Origin: Erythrobacter sp.
GTDB lineage: Bacteria > Pseudomonadota > Alphaproteobacteria > Sphingomonadales > Sphingomonadaceae
Assembly (NCBI GenBank): GCA_024642335.1
Contig: JAHEBH010000012.1
Span: 1-57,220, forward strand
Direction: 5' to 3'
Length of the DNA stretch: 57,220 nucleotides
The translations under genes were made by a program, and so were the position numbers. The notes below the pieces were generated by a model that searched no databases, was not told the DNA's origin, and saw only the letters and a list, made by a program, of their open reading frames with translations. This document shows, piece by piece, positions 45,815-54,365 of this stretch (its first letter is position 1; the number at the start of each line of letters is the position of its first letter).

Positions 45815-46735
45815 ATGAAGTTTGACAACGTCCTCCAATCGATCGGCAACACGCCGCACATCCGCCTTGCGAAACTGTTCCCCAACCATGAGGTCTGGAT
45901 AAAGAGCGAGCGGAGCAATCCCGGCGGTTCGATCAAGGATCGCATTGCGCTGGCGATGGTGGAAGCCGCGGAAGTTTCCGGCGCGCTCCAGCCTGCCGGC
46001 ACGATTGTAGAGCCGACAAGCGGCAATACCGGGATCGGGCTGGCGATGGTCGCTGCGGTAAAGGGCTACAAGCTGGTGCTCGTCATGCCCGAAAGCATGA
46101 GCCTGGAACGCCGCCGCCTGATGCTCGCCTATGGAGCCCGTTTCGATCTGACGCCGAAGGAACTGGGCATGAAGGGCGCCCTCGCCCGCGCCGAGGAATT
46201 GCTGGCCGAGATCGAAGGCTCATGGATGCCCCAGCAGTTCGAGAATCCGGCCAATATCGCCGTGCATGCGCGTACCACCGCGCAGGAAATCATCGGCGAC
46301 TTCAAGGATAGTCCTCCCGCAGTGCTGATTACCGGTGTCGGTACCGGCGGCCATATGACTGGCTGCGCGGAAGAATTGAAGAAGGTCTGGCCCGCCATGA
46401 AGGCCTATGCGGTGGAGCCCGAACTCTCGCCAGTAATCTCGGGCGGACAGCCCGGCCCGCACCCGATCCAGGGCATTGGCGCGGGTTTCATCCCGGAGAA
46501 CCTGCACACGCAATCCATCGACGGAGCCATTGCCGTGGATGCAGAAGCTGCCAAGGAAATGGCCCGCCGCTGCGCCCAGGAAGAAGGCTTGCTTGTCGGT
46601 ATCAGCTCGGGCGCCACTCTTGCCGCTATCGACAAGAAGCTGGCAGAGCTTGATCCGGGTACGCGCGTGATCGGCTTCAACTATGACACTGGCGAGCGCT
46701 ATCTCTCCGTGCCGGACTTCCTGCCGACAGAATAG
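45815..46735 (+). CDS. cysK: Cysteine synthase A (O-acetylserine sulfhydrylase)
   Basis: A 306-residue PLP enzyme making cysteine from O-acetylserine and sulfide. The PLP lysine is K41 in [10 protein letters not shown], the substrate loop is [12 protein letters not shown], and the phosphate-cradle [10 protein letters not shown] is intact. Full family length. Separated from the MFS exporter by one base. A REP-type repeat lies just after its stop. cysE is not in the window. Confidence 0.96.
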   Translation: MKFDNVLQSIGNTPHIRLAKLFPNHEVWIKSERSNPGGSIKDRIALAMVEAAEVSGALQPAGTIVEPTSGNTGIGLAMVAAVKGYKLVLVMPESMSLERRRLMLAYGARFDLTPKELGMKGALARAEELLAEIEGSWMPQQFENPANIAVHARTTAQEIIGDFKDSPPAVLITGVGTGGHMTGCAEELKKVWPAMKAYAVEPELSPVISGGQPGPHPIQGIGAGFIPENLHTQSIDGAIAVDAEAAKEMARRCAQEEGLLVGISSGATLAAIDKKLAELDPGTRVIGFNYDTGERYLSVPDFLPTE

Positions 46736-46750
46736 GATTTCAAACCCCAG

Positions 46751-46815
46751 CTCACCCTTGGCTTGTCGAAGGGTGAGCCGCGTAATGCAATCGTGCTTCG
46801 ACAGGCTCAGCACGA
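46751..46815. repeat. REPIN-like pair between cysK and dienelactone hydrolase gene
   Basis: Two hairpins lie in the 100-base gap. The first has 9-bp arms (CTCACCCTT 46751-46759, AAGGGTGAG 46769-46777); the second has 7-bp arms (TCGTGCT 46791-46797, AGCACGA 46809-46815). The first loop carries TTGTCGAA and the second TTCGACAGGCTC, that is, the same core in opposite orientation, which is the layout of a REPIN (two REPs inverted). A related core occurs inside ppdK at 54251-54275. Confidence 0.8.
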
Positions 46816-46835
46816 GCGGCCAAAGGAGTGGCTAG

Positions 46836-47528
46836 GTGGAACAGCTCATTTATTCAGATGATGAGACGTCATTGACGGGACTTGTCGCGAAACCTGTTGG
46901 CTCTCCGCGTGCGGCGGTACTCGTCTTCCCGACAATCATGAACCCCACTCAATCGGTGCTGGACAAGGCGCGGGATCTTGCCGCCCAAGGTTATCTCGCC
47001 ATGGTCGCCGATTTCTATGGCAAGGCACCGGCAAACTTCGACCAGTCGCGCGAATTTGCAATGGAGATCAGGCAGACGCCGGAGCTGTATCGTCAACGCC
47101 TGCGCGCTTCGCTGAGAGCGCTTGCCTCTCTTGATGGCGCTGCCGGCCTGCCAATCGGCGCGATCGGTTTCTGCATGGGCGGCCAGGCCGTGCTGGAGCT
47201 GGCCCGTGAAGGCGCACCATTATTTGCCGCAGTCAGCTTTCACGGTTTGCTCAATACCGAGCTGCCCGCACAGCCTGGCGCTGTGCGCAGCCGCATCCTT
47301 GTCTGCCACGGCGATGCCGATCCCATGGTTCCCCGCGCGCAGGTGCTGAAATTCTGGGAAGAAATGGACCATGCCGGTGCCAATTGGCATTTCCATTCCT
47401 ATGCGGGGGTCAGGCACGGTTTCACCAATCCGGCACCGACGCAGAATCCGGCCACGGGCTACGATGCCAGCGCCGACCGGCAGAGCTGGGCCGCGATGTA
47501 TTCTCTCCTTGACGAGGTGCTGGCCTAG
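46836..47528 (+). CDS. Dienelactone hydrolase family protein
   Basis: A 230-residue alpha/beta hydrolase. The nucleophile is Cys in GFCMGG, as in dienelactone hydrolases; Asp is expected in CHGDADPMVP and His in YAGVRHGFTNP. GTG 46836 follows AAAGGAG. Convergent with the acyl-CoA dehydrogenase gene with a 4-base overlap. No other aromatic-ring-cleavage genes are near, so the natural ester substrate is unknown. Confidence 0.92.
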   Translation: MEQLIYSDDETSLTGLVAKPVGSPRAAVLVFPTIMNPTQSVLDKARDLAAQGYLAMVADFYGKAPANFDQSREFAMEIRQTPELYRQRLRASLRALASLDGAAGLPIGAIGFCMGGQAVLELAREGAPLFAAVSFHGLLNTELPAQPGAVRSRILVCHGDADPMVPRAQVLKFWEEMDHAGANWHFHSYAGVRHGFTNPAPTQNPATGYDASADRQSWAAMYSLLDEVLA

Positions 47529-49309
47529 CTCCGCGGGAACTGCTCGGGCGTGAGCGCCATCATTGCACCTGCCCCGGCCTTCACGCGGTGACGTAGCGCC
47601 GTGCAAATCGGCAATTGCTGCTCAGCATAGAAACGCGCCGTGGCCAGCTTGGCTTCCATGAAGCTGGCATCACCCTCGCCCGCATCCAGCTTTGCCCGCG
47701 CAACCTTTGCCAGGCGCAGCCACATCCAGCCCACTGCAAGCGTGCCGACCAGCTGCATGAAGGCATAGGCGCCGCCCGCCATATCCTGCGGATCGCTGGC
47801 GGCCTGCTCGACCAGCATTCTTGCAGCAGCCTCCCCGTGATGCACCGCCTTGCCAAGCGGATCGGCGATGAAGGAGATCTCCTCTCCCGCCGCATCGCAT
47901 TCCGTGGCGATCATCGCGAAGAAGGCCTGCGCCACCGCACCGCCATCCTTTGCCGTCTTGCGACCTGCCAGATCGAGGGCCTGCACGCCGTTCGCACCTT
48001 CGTAGATCATGGCGATGCGGGCATCGCGCACGATCTGTTCCATGCCCCATTCGGTGACATAACCATGCCCGCCGAAGATCTGCTGCATGTTCACGGCCGT
48101 TTCGAAACCGCGGTCGCTGCCGAAAGCCTTGATCACCGGGGTAAGGAAGGACACCAGCGCATCGGCCTCTCTTCGGGCCTGCGCATCGGGTGCCCCATGC
48201 GAAACGTCGATCTGAACAGAAGTCCACAGTACCAGTGCGCGGAAGCCTTCGGCAAAGGCGCGCGCATCCATCAGCAAGCGGCGGACGTCAGGATGTACGA
48301 TCAGCGGATCGGCGGCTTGCGATGGATCGCTACGTTCACCCATCGCCCGCCCCTGTTTGCGCTCCAGCGCATAGGCCGCCGCCTTCTGGTAGGAGTGTTC
48401 GGCATGGGCCAGGCCCTGCACGCCCACCGCCAGGCGCGCTGCGTTCATCATGATGAACATCGCCGCCAGCCCGCCGTTTTCCTCACCCAGAAGGAAGCCG
48501 GTCGCCTCATCGAAGTTGAGCACACAGGTGGCGCTGCCATGCAGGCCCATCTTGTGCTCGATCGATCCGACCGAGACGCCGTTTCTCTCGCCGCTATCCG
48601 GGATGATCTTGGGAACAAGGAAGAGCGAGATACCCCGCGAGCCCGCAGGTGCATCGGGCAGGCGGGCAAGCACAAGGTGGACGATATTTTCCGTCAGGTC
48701 ATGGTCTCCGCCGGAGATGAAGATCTTCTCGCCGCTGATGGAATAGGCGCCGTTTCCGCGCCTTGTGGCGGTAGTCTTCATCAGGCCCAGGTCGGTACCG
48801 GCATGGCCTTCGGTCAGCGCCATGGTCGCGAGCCATTCGCCCGATACCATCTTCGGCAGGTAAGCCTGTTTCAATTCATCCGAAGCGGAAGAAAGGACAG
48901 TCGCCACCGCGCCCGGCATGATGCCCGGATACATGGTGAAGCCGGCACAGGAGGAATTGAGATATTCCTCGATCACCGTGAACAGCGCGTGCGGCATGCC
49001 CTGGCCGCCAAACTCCTCCGGCTGCGGCAGCGTACCCCAACCCGATTCCACCCATGCCTGATACGCGTCCTTGAACCCGTCCGGCGTCGTCACCGTACCA
49101 TCGGCATGGCGCGTGCATCCTTGCTGATCCGAAACAGAGTTCAGTGGTGCAACGATATCGCGGCAGAAGCGCCCGGCCTCGTGCGCTACCGCATCGATGA
49201 TTTCCTCATCGACCATCTGGTAGTTCGACGGCTCGCTGCGTTCTTGCAGGCGGAGCAGGTCCTTGAGGATGAAGGTGATGTCCTGGGCTGGCGGATTGTA
49301 TGATGTCAT
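47525..49309 (-). CDS. Acyl-CoA dehydrogenase, long form with C-terminal extension
   Basis: A 594-residue flavoenzyme oxidising acyl-CoA to enoyl-CoA. Family segments include WGTLPQPEEFGGQGMP, MALTEGHAGTDLGLMKT and MYEGANGVQALDLAGRK, the last holding the likely catalytic Glu. The extra C-terminal 130 residues are typical of the bacterial long group near FadE-type/DMSP-lyase-like (DmdC) dehydrogenases. ATG 49309 lies 17 bases after the hisI stop; the frame from 49330 overlaps hisI and is less likely. Chain-length specificity not determined. Confidence 0.93.
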   Translation of the reverse strand: MTSYNPPAQDITFILKDLLRLQERSEPSNYQMVDEEIIDAVAHEAGRFCRDIVAPLNSVSDQQGCTRHADGTVTTPDGFKDAYQAWVESGWGTLPQPEEFGGQGMPHALFTVIEEYLNSSCAGFTMYPGIMPGAVATVLSSASDELKQAYLPKMVSGEWLATMALTEGHAGTDLGLMKTTATRRGNGAYSISGEKIFISGGDHDLTENIVHLVLARLPDAPAGSRGISLFLVPKIIPDSGERNGVSVGSIEHKMGLHGSATCVLNFDEATGFLLGEENGGLAAMFIMMNAARLAVGVQGLAHAEHSYQKAAAYALERKQGRAMGERSDPSQAADPLIVHPDVRRLLMDARAFAEGFRALVLWTSVQIDVSHGAPDAQARREADALVSFLTPVIKAFGSDRGFETAVNMQQIFGGHGYVTEWGMEQIVRDARIAMIYEGANGVQALDLAGRKTAKDGGAVAQAFFAMIATECDAAGEEISFIADPLGKAVHHGEAAARMLVEQAASDPQDMAGGAYAFMQLVGTLAVGWMWLRLAKVARAKLDAGEGDASFMEAKLATARFYAEQQLPICTALRHRVKAGAGAMMALTPEQFPRS

Positions 49310-49326
49310 GCGGCCTGCGTCCGGTC

Positions 49327-49704
49327 TCATTCGTCTGGATGAATTGACCTCAGGTCCTTGCCATCAAGCGCACGGTAAAAGCAACTGCGCTGGCCGGTGT
49401 GACAGGCGGGGCCGGCAGGTTCCACCTTCAGCACCAGCGCATCCTGATCGCAATCGACCAGCATCTCGACAACCCGCAACGTGTGCCCGCTGCTCTCCCC
49501 CTTCATCCACAGCTTGCCGCGGCTGCGCGACCAGAAATGGGCGATGCCTGTGTCCTGCGTCATTGCCAGGGCCTCGGCATTCATGAAGGCGAACATCAGC
49601 ACTTCGCCGCTCGCAGAATCCTGCACGATGGCGCCCAGCAAGCCGTTCGAATCGAACTTGGGCATGAATGCCGTGCCCGTTTCCCGCTTTTCGGTGTCAC
49701 TCAT
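49327..49704 (-). CDS. hisI: Phosphoribosyl-AMP cyclohydrolase
   Basis: A 125-residue zinc enzyme for the third step of histidine synthesis. Zinc ligands lie in [11 protein letters not shown] and [27 protein letters not shown] and [18 protein letters not shown] are standard. A single-domain HisI without HisE. ATG 49704 was chosen over 49878 because the upstream part has no family character. Other his genes are elsewhere. Confidence 0.97.
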   Translation of the reverse strand: MSDTEKRETGTAFMPKFDSNGLLGAIVQDSASGEVLMFAFMNAEALAMTQDTGIAHFWSRSRGKLWMKGESSGHTLRVVEMLVDCDQDALVLKVEPAGPACHTGQRSCFYRALDGKDLRSIHPDE

Positions 49705-49807
49705 TTTCGTTCCAGCGTTCAGGTTGCTTGCGCCCGGTGTCGGCACATGTGCTGCATAGCGATTTGTTGCAGGATAACCACAGAGAAGGTTCAAAATCAT
49801 AACGAAA

Positions 49808-49969
49808 GTGCCGATCCTGTTTGATCCGGAACCTTTCGATGAGATGAATGCGGCGCGGCTTGACGGGCCGCCTGTCATTTCGGTCTACTCGTTAGACGTG
49901 GCCAAGGAAGTGGGAGGGACTTGCACTGCCAAAGGCAGGCTGTTCATGAGGGTTTGGAACGCGCCTTGA
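49808..49969 (+). CDS. Possible 53-residue small protein
   Basis: In the 357-base stretch 49705-50061 a plus-strand frame runs from GTG 49808 to TGA 49967-49969 (53 residues; it begins [18 protein letters not shown]). A later ATG start at about 49841 is possible. No good ribosome site sits at the GTG. It is followed 41 bases later by a strong terminator on the same strand, and no other plus-strand gene lies before that terminator, which favours a real transcript here. I do not recognise a family. It could also be a noncoding RNA. Confidence 0.35.
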   Translation: MPILFDPEPFDEMNAARLDGPPVISVYSLDVAKEVGGTCTAKGRLFMRVWNAP

Positions 49970-50010
49970 CGAGGGGGGATAGGCGCAGTTCCAGCAGTTA
50001 TCGTCACGCG

Positions 50011-50044
50011 AACGCCCGGGGCCGAGTTGCCTCGGGCGTTTTTC
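50011..50044 (+). terminator. Rho-independent terminator
   Basis: AACGCCCG (50011-50018) pairs with CGGGCGTT (50033-50040) around a loop of 14, followed by TTTC (T-run 50039-50043). It is oriented for a plus-strand transcript, but the only plus-strand candidate upstream is the small frame at 49808-49969. In the other direction comF ends at 50062, so it may also stop the comF transcript; the AAAAACG side gives a weaker match. Confidence 0.75.
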
Positions 50045-50061
50045 GTTGACCCCTCAAACCA

Positions 50062-50796
50062 CTAAAGGGCTTCATCCAGCACCCTGGCGAAGCAGGAGAT
50101 CCGCACCTTCCGCGCTCCGGCCTTGCGAATAGCGCGGATGCACGCATCGCTCGTGGCACCGCTGGTCATCACATCGTCCACCAGCAGCACTTGCGCTCCC
50201 TTGATTCGCTCCGACCGCGCCGGATTGACCGCAATCGCACCTGCAAGCACGCTGGCACGTTCCTTTCGCCCCAATCCGCCAAGCGATGGTGTCGCCCTGG
50301 TTCGAATCAAGCCGTCGACCAGCAACGACTTGCCGCGTGAATGCGCAATCTCCCGCGCAAGCAATGCGGACTGGTTGAAGCCGCGCTCCCACAGACGTCG
50401 GCGATAAAGCGGAACTGGAACGACCAGCCAATCACCCTTCAGCTCTGGCAGGCGTGCGAGCATCAGTCTGGCAAGCAGTTTGGCCAGCGCGATCTTCCTG
50501 CCATGCTTGAAGGCCAGCACCAGCTTGCGCGAGGTGTCATTGTAAAGCGTCGCCGCACTGATCCCGTCATGCCGGGGCGGCTTGGCAAGGCAAGGTGCGC
50601 ATAAGGAACCTTCCTTGATTTCCTCGCTACCGAAAGGCCGCTGGCAGGATGCGCAGCAGGGTTCCCCGGGGATGACCAGCTTGCTCCAGCAGGACAGGCA
50701 CAGCCCCCCATGCTCGCCAACCGCATCGCCGCAGGTCGGGCAACGCGGCGGGTAGATCAGGTCCACCAGCGGGGAAAAGGCCTGCTTGAGCAGCAT
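50062..50796 (-). CDS. ComF-family phosphoribosyltransferase-like protein
   Basis: A 244-residue protein. A Cys-rich N-terminus (CPTCGDAVGEHGGLCLSCW...CCASCQRPF...CAPC) forms a likely zinc module, followed by a type I PRTase fold with PRPP motif LLVDDVMTSGATSDAC. Homologues aid DNA uptake in naturally competent bacteria. ATG 50796 begins MLLKQAFSPLVDLIYPPRC; the longer frame to 50853 would overlap the divergent methyltransferase gene. Competence here is not shown. Confidence 0.9.
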   Translation of the reverse strand: MLLKQAFSPLVDLIYPPRCPTCGDAVGEHGGLCLSCWSKLVIPGEPCCASCQRPFGSEEIKEGSLCAPCLAKPPRHDGISAATLYNDTSRKLVLAFKHGRKIALAKLLARLMLARLPELKGDWLVVPVPLYRRRLWERGFNQSALLAREIAHSRGKSLLVDGLIRTRATPSLGGLGRKERASVLAGAIAVNPARSERIKGAQVLLVDDVMTSGATSDACIRAIRKAGARKVRISCFARVLDEAL

Positions 50797-50837
50797 CTTG
50801 CCTATGCTGGCGGCAGAACAGCCTGTAGGCAAGCGGG

Positions 50838-51623
50838 ATGGCGAGCGCCCCACCCACCATATTCTCGAACAAGCTCCGCAAGCTCAGGCGGCGCAAGATG
50901 CTGGCGAGCGCAAAGTCCGTGGATACGGCCCGCTTTGTGGTCGACGAGATGGTTGAAGACATTGCCGAGCGGCTCGCATTTCTTCGCCACGAACCGAAGA
51001 CGGCGCTGGTCATCGGAGATTGCAGCTTCCGTCTGGCCGGCCAGATTGATCCGCAAGGAACCACGGAAGCCGACATCGTTGGCTGTTTCGACCGCGTCGA
51101 GATCGATCTTGAGCAGCCCTATCCGGATACAAGGTCCAGTAACGACCTTATCGCCTGTCTGGGCCTGCTCGACACGGTGAACGACTTGCCCGGCGCACTG
51201 GTGCATATTCGCAATGCCCTGGCACCGGGAGGGCTCGCCATTGCCAGCTTCATCGGTGCGGGCAGCCTGCCCATGCTGAGACAGATCATGCTGGCTGCCG
51301 ATGGAGATCGGCCTGCAGCGCGCATCCATCCCATGGTCGATGTCCGCGCAGGCGCGCAACTGTTGCAGCGCGCCGGATGGGCCGACCCAGTTGTCGATTC
51401 GCAAACCCTCAAGGTCAGCTACTCTTCCCTCCAACGCCTGGTCAAAGACCTGCGCGAACAGGGCCTCACCAGCACGCTGTCATCACGCGCGCCCTATGTA
51501 GGCAAGGCCGGATTGGCCCGCGCCGAACAGGCCTTTGCCGAACTTGCCGGAGAAGACGGCCGCGTGACCGAGACCTTCGAAATCGTCACCCTGACCGGGC
51601 GGCGGCCCAAAGCCCGCTTCTAA
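50838..51623 (+). CDS. SAM-dependent methyltransferase, BioC/NDUFAF5-like
   Basis: A 261-residue class I methyltransferase-like protein with an N-terminal segment (ASAKSVDTARFVVDEMVEDIAERLAFL) as in BioC-like and NDUFAF5-like proteins, then a weak motif I (TALVIGDCSFRLAGQ) lacking the usual E/DxGxGxG glycines. The post-motif SSNDLIACLGLLDTVNDLPGALVHI is conserved in this group. The missing glycines suggest modified SAM binding. It lies 41 bases from the divergent comF start and is convergent with ppdK. Confidence 0.82.
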   Translation: MASAPPTIFSNKLRKLRRRKMLASAKSVDTARFVVDEMVEDIAERLAFLRHEPKTALVIGDCSFRLAGQIDPQGTTEADIVGCFDRVEIDLEQPYPDTRSSNDLIACLGLLDTVNDLPGALVHIRNALAPGGLAIASFIGAGSLPMLRQIMLAADGDRPAARIHPMVDVRAGAQLLQRAGWADPVVDSQTLKVSYSSLQRLVKDLREQGLTSTLSSRAPYVGKAGLARAEQAFAELAGEDGRVTETFEIVTLTGRRPKARF

Positions 51624-54304
51624 TCCGCCAACGCCGCCTGCGCCGCCGCGAGCCTTGCGATGGGCACGCGATAGGGTGAGGCCGAGACGTAATCGAGGCC
51701 GACCTGCTCGCAGAAGGCGATACTGGCAGGATCGCCTCCATGCTCGCCGCAAATGCCCAGCTTGATATCGCTGCGCGTCGCCTTGCCGCGTTCTGCAGCC
51801 AAGCTCACCAGCTGGCCCACGCCATCGACATCGAGGCTGACGAAGGGATCGCGCGGATAGATGCCCTGTTCGACGTAAGCGGCAAGGAACCTGCCGGCAT
51901 CGTCACGGCTGACGCCCAGCGTTGTCTGCGTCAGGTCGTTGGTGCCGAAGGAGAAGAAGCGCGCTTCCTTGGCAATTTCACCCGCCATCAGCGCGGCGCG
52001 CGGCAGTTCGATCATCGTTCCGACCGTGTAATCGAGCGTCCTGCCCTTTTCGGCAAAGACCTCTGCCGCGACACGGTCCACCAGTTCGCGCAGGATTTGC
52101 AGCTCCCTGCGCGTGGCGACGAGCGGGATCATCACTTCGGGCACGATCGGATCCCCGCCCTGCGAGGTCACTTCGCAAGCAGCTTCGAAGATCGCACGCG
52201 CCTGCATCTCGTAGATCTCGGGGAAGGTAATGCCGAGGCGGCAGCCACGGTGGCCCAGCATGGGGTTGAACTCGTGCAGCTCGTTCGCGCGGCGCTTCAG
52301 GTGGTCGATGCCGACACCCAGGTCATCCGCCAGAGCGGCGAACTCCTCGTCGCGCTGCGGCAGGAATTCGTGCAGCGGCGGATCGAGCAGGCGGATGGTG
52401 CACGGCAGGCCCGCCATGCAGTGGAAGATTTCGGTAAAGTCGCTGCGCTGCGCCGGCAGCAGCTTGGCCAGCGCCTTGCGCCGACCAGCCTCGTCATCGG
52501 CCAGGATCATCTCGCGCACGGCCATGATGCGCTCGGCATCGAAAAACATGTGTTCGGTCCGGCACAGGCCGATGCCCTCGGCGCCGAACTGGCGCGCCAT
52601 GCGGCAGTCCTCTGGCGTTTCGGCATTGGTGCGCACGCCCATGCGGCGGTATTTGTCCGCCCATTCCATCAGAATGCCGAAGTCTCCGGCAAGTTCGGGT
52701 TCGGTGGTCGGCACCGCGCCGTCCATCACCTGTCCGGTCGCACCGTCGAGCGTGATTACATCGCCTTCCTTCAAATCGCGCGCGCCGATCTTGAGCGTCC
52801 GCGAGGCCATATCGATCGAGACTGCAGAGGCGCCTGAAACGCAAGGCCGACCCATGCCCCGCGCAACCACTGCGGCGTGGCTGGTCATCCCGCCGCGCGC
52901 TGTGAGGATTCCCTGCGCCGCATGCATGCCGTGGATGTCCTCGGGCGAGGTTTCCACGCGAACAAGGATCACCTTGTCGCCATTGTTGGCCCAGCGTTCG
53001 GCAAGGTCTGAATCGAGCGCGATCTTGCCCGATGCGGCACCCGGCGAAGCGGGCAATGCCGTGGCGAGAATATCGCGCTCGGCATCGGGATCGAGCGTAG
53101 GGTGCAGCAACTGGTCGAGCGCCATGGGGTCGACGCGCTTGATCGCGGTCACCTCGTCGATCAGCCCCTCACCCACCATGTCCACCGCCATCTTCAGCGC
53201 GGCCTTGGCGGTGCGCTTTCCCGATCGGGTCTGCAGCATCCACAACTTGCCGCGTTCGACGGTAAATTCGATGTCCTGCATGTCGCGGTAGTGCTTTTCG
53301 AGCAGGTCGAAGACGTTGGCCAGTTCGGCATAGGCTGCGGGCATGGCTTCTTCCATGCTCGGCAATTCGGCGCCGGCAGCCTCACGGCCGCGTTTGGTGA
53401 GATATTGCGGCGTGCGGATGCCGGCGACAACATCCTCGCCCTGGGCATTGACCAGCCATTCGCCGTAATAATGGTTCTCGCCCGTCGCCGGATCGCGGGT
53501 GAAGGCAACGCCGGTGGCGCTGGTATCACCCATATTGCCGAACACCATCGCCTGCACGTTGACGGCCGTGCCCCAGTCTCCCGGAATATCGTTCAACCGG
53601 CGATAGACCTTGGCGCGGTCAGAATCCCAGCTGTCGAACACGGCACGGATGGCGCCCCACAGCTGCTTGGTCACATCCTGCGGGAATGGATGACCCAGCT
53701 CACCCTCGGCAATCGTCTTGAATTCGGCGACCAGTTCCTTCCAGTCATCCGCTTCCATCTCGGTATCGGCGAAATAGCCGCGATCTTCCTTGGCAATTTC
53801 CAGCGCTTCCTCGAACAATCCATGGTCGAGGCCGAGCACAACGTCCGAATACATCTGGATGAAACGGCGATAGCTGTCCCAGGCAAAACGCTCGTCGCCG
53901 CTGGTGTTCGCCAGACCCACAACCGTTTCGTCGTTGAGGCCGAGGTTGAGCACCGTATCCATCATGCCGGGCATGGACACGCGCGCGCCCGAGCGGACCG
54001 AGACGAGCAGCGGATCGCCCGCATCACCGAATGCCTTGCCCACGGCGCGCTCGATATGCGCCAGTGCTTCGGTGACTTCGGCCTTCACTTCTCGGGTGAA
54101 ATCGCCGCCTTCCTGCAGATAGCGCACGCATTCTTCGGTGGTGATCGTAAAGCCCGGCGGGACCGGCAGGCCGATCTCGGCCATCTCGGCCAGGTTCGCA
54201 CCCTTGCCGCCGGTGATCGTCTTGTCCTTTGCGCGTGGGTCGCTTTCCCCCCGCTCAGCCTGAGCCTGCCGAGGGCCGCCGAAAGTATAGACCATCTTGT
54301 TCAT
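51620..54304 (-). CDS. ppdK: Pyruvate, phosphate dikinase
   Basis: An 894-residue enzyme interconverting pyruvate + ATP + Pi and PEP + AMP + PPi. Present are the N-terminal ATP-grasp (KGANLAEMAEIGLPVPPGFT), the swivelling phospho-His domain GGMTSHAAVVARGMGRPCV and the C-terminal PEP domain with CGEHGGDPASIAFCEQVGLD carrying the catalytic Cys. Between FGG (8-10) and the GGKGANL motif there are about eight more residues than usual; that segment is encoded by a REP-like core (54251-54275). No downstream gene shares the transcript except possibly glyS upstream. Confidence 0.95.
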   Translation of the reverse strand: MNKMVYTFGGPRQAQAERGESDPRAKDKTITGGKGANLAEMAEIGLPVPPGFTITTEECVRYLQEGGDFTREVKAEVTEALAHIERAVGKAFGDAGDPLLVSVRSGARVSMPGMMDTVLNLGLNDETVVGLANTSGDERFAWDSYRRFIQMYSDVVLGLDHGLFEEALEIAKEDRGYFADTEMEADDWKELVAEFKTIAEGELGHPFPQDVTKQLWGAIRAVFDSWDSDRAKVYRRLNDIPGDWGTAVNVQAMVFGNMGDTSATGVAFTRDPATGENHYYGEWLVNAQGEDVVAGIRTPQYLTKRGREAAGAELPSMEEAMPAAYAELANVFDLLEKHYRDMQDIEFTVERGKLWMLQTRSGKRTAKAALKMAVDMVGEGLIDEVTAIKRVDPMALDQLLHPTLDPDAERDILATALPASPGAASGKIALDSDLAERWANNGDKVILVRVETSPEDIHGMHAAQGILTARGGMTSHAAVVARGMGRPCVSGASAVSIDMASRTLKIGARDLKEGDVITLDGATGQVMDGAVPTTEPELAGDFGILMEWADKYRRMGVRTNAETPEDCRMARQFGAEGIGLCRTEHMFFDAERIMAVREMILADDEAGRRKALAKLLPAQRSDFTEIFHCMAGLPCTIRLLDPPLHEFLPQRDEEFAALADDLGVGIDHLKRRANELHEFNPMLGHRGCRLGITFPEIYEMQARAIFEAACEVTSQGGDPIVPEVMIPLVATRRELQILRELVDRVAAEVFAEKGRTLDYTVGTMIELPRAALMAGEIAKEARFFSFGTNDLTQTTLGVSRDDAGRFLAAYVEQGIYPRDPFVSLDVDGVGQLVSLAAERGKATRSDIKLGICGEHGGDPASIAFCEQVGLDYVSASPYRVPIARLAAAQAALAD
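54251..54275 (-). repeat. REP-like core inside the 5' end of ppdK
   Basis: In the ppdK direction the segment reads CCTCGGCAGGCTCAGGCTGA and continues GCGG. It matches 19 of 24 bases of the REP arm at 46796-46819 and contains CTCAGGCTGAG, a self-complementary core. It encodes about residues 11-18 of PpdK, exactly where extra residues occur before GGKGANLAEM. Confidence 0.55.
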
Positions 54305-54365
54305 CTAAAACGCGCTTTTCCTGACAAAACTTTACACATTTTACAGGGTCCAAAGAAGAAAACCC

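Noticed and set aside
47615-49303. Plus-strand frame of 562 codons
   Set aside because: Antisense to the acyl-CoA dehydrogenase gene.
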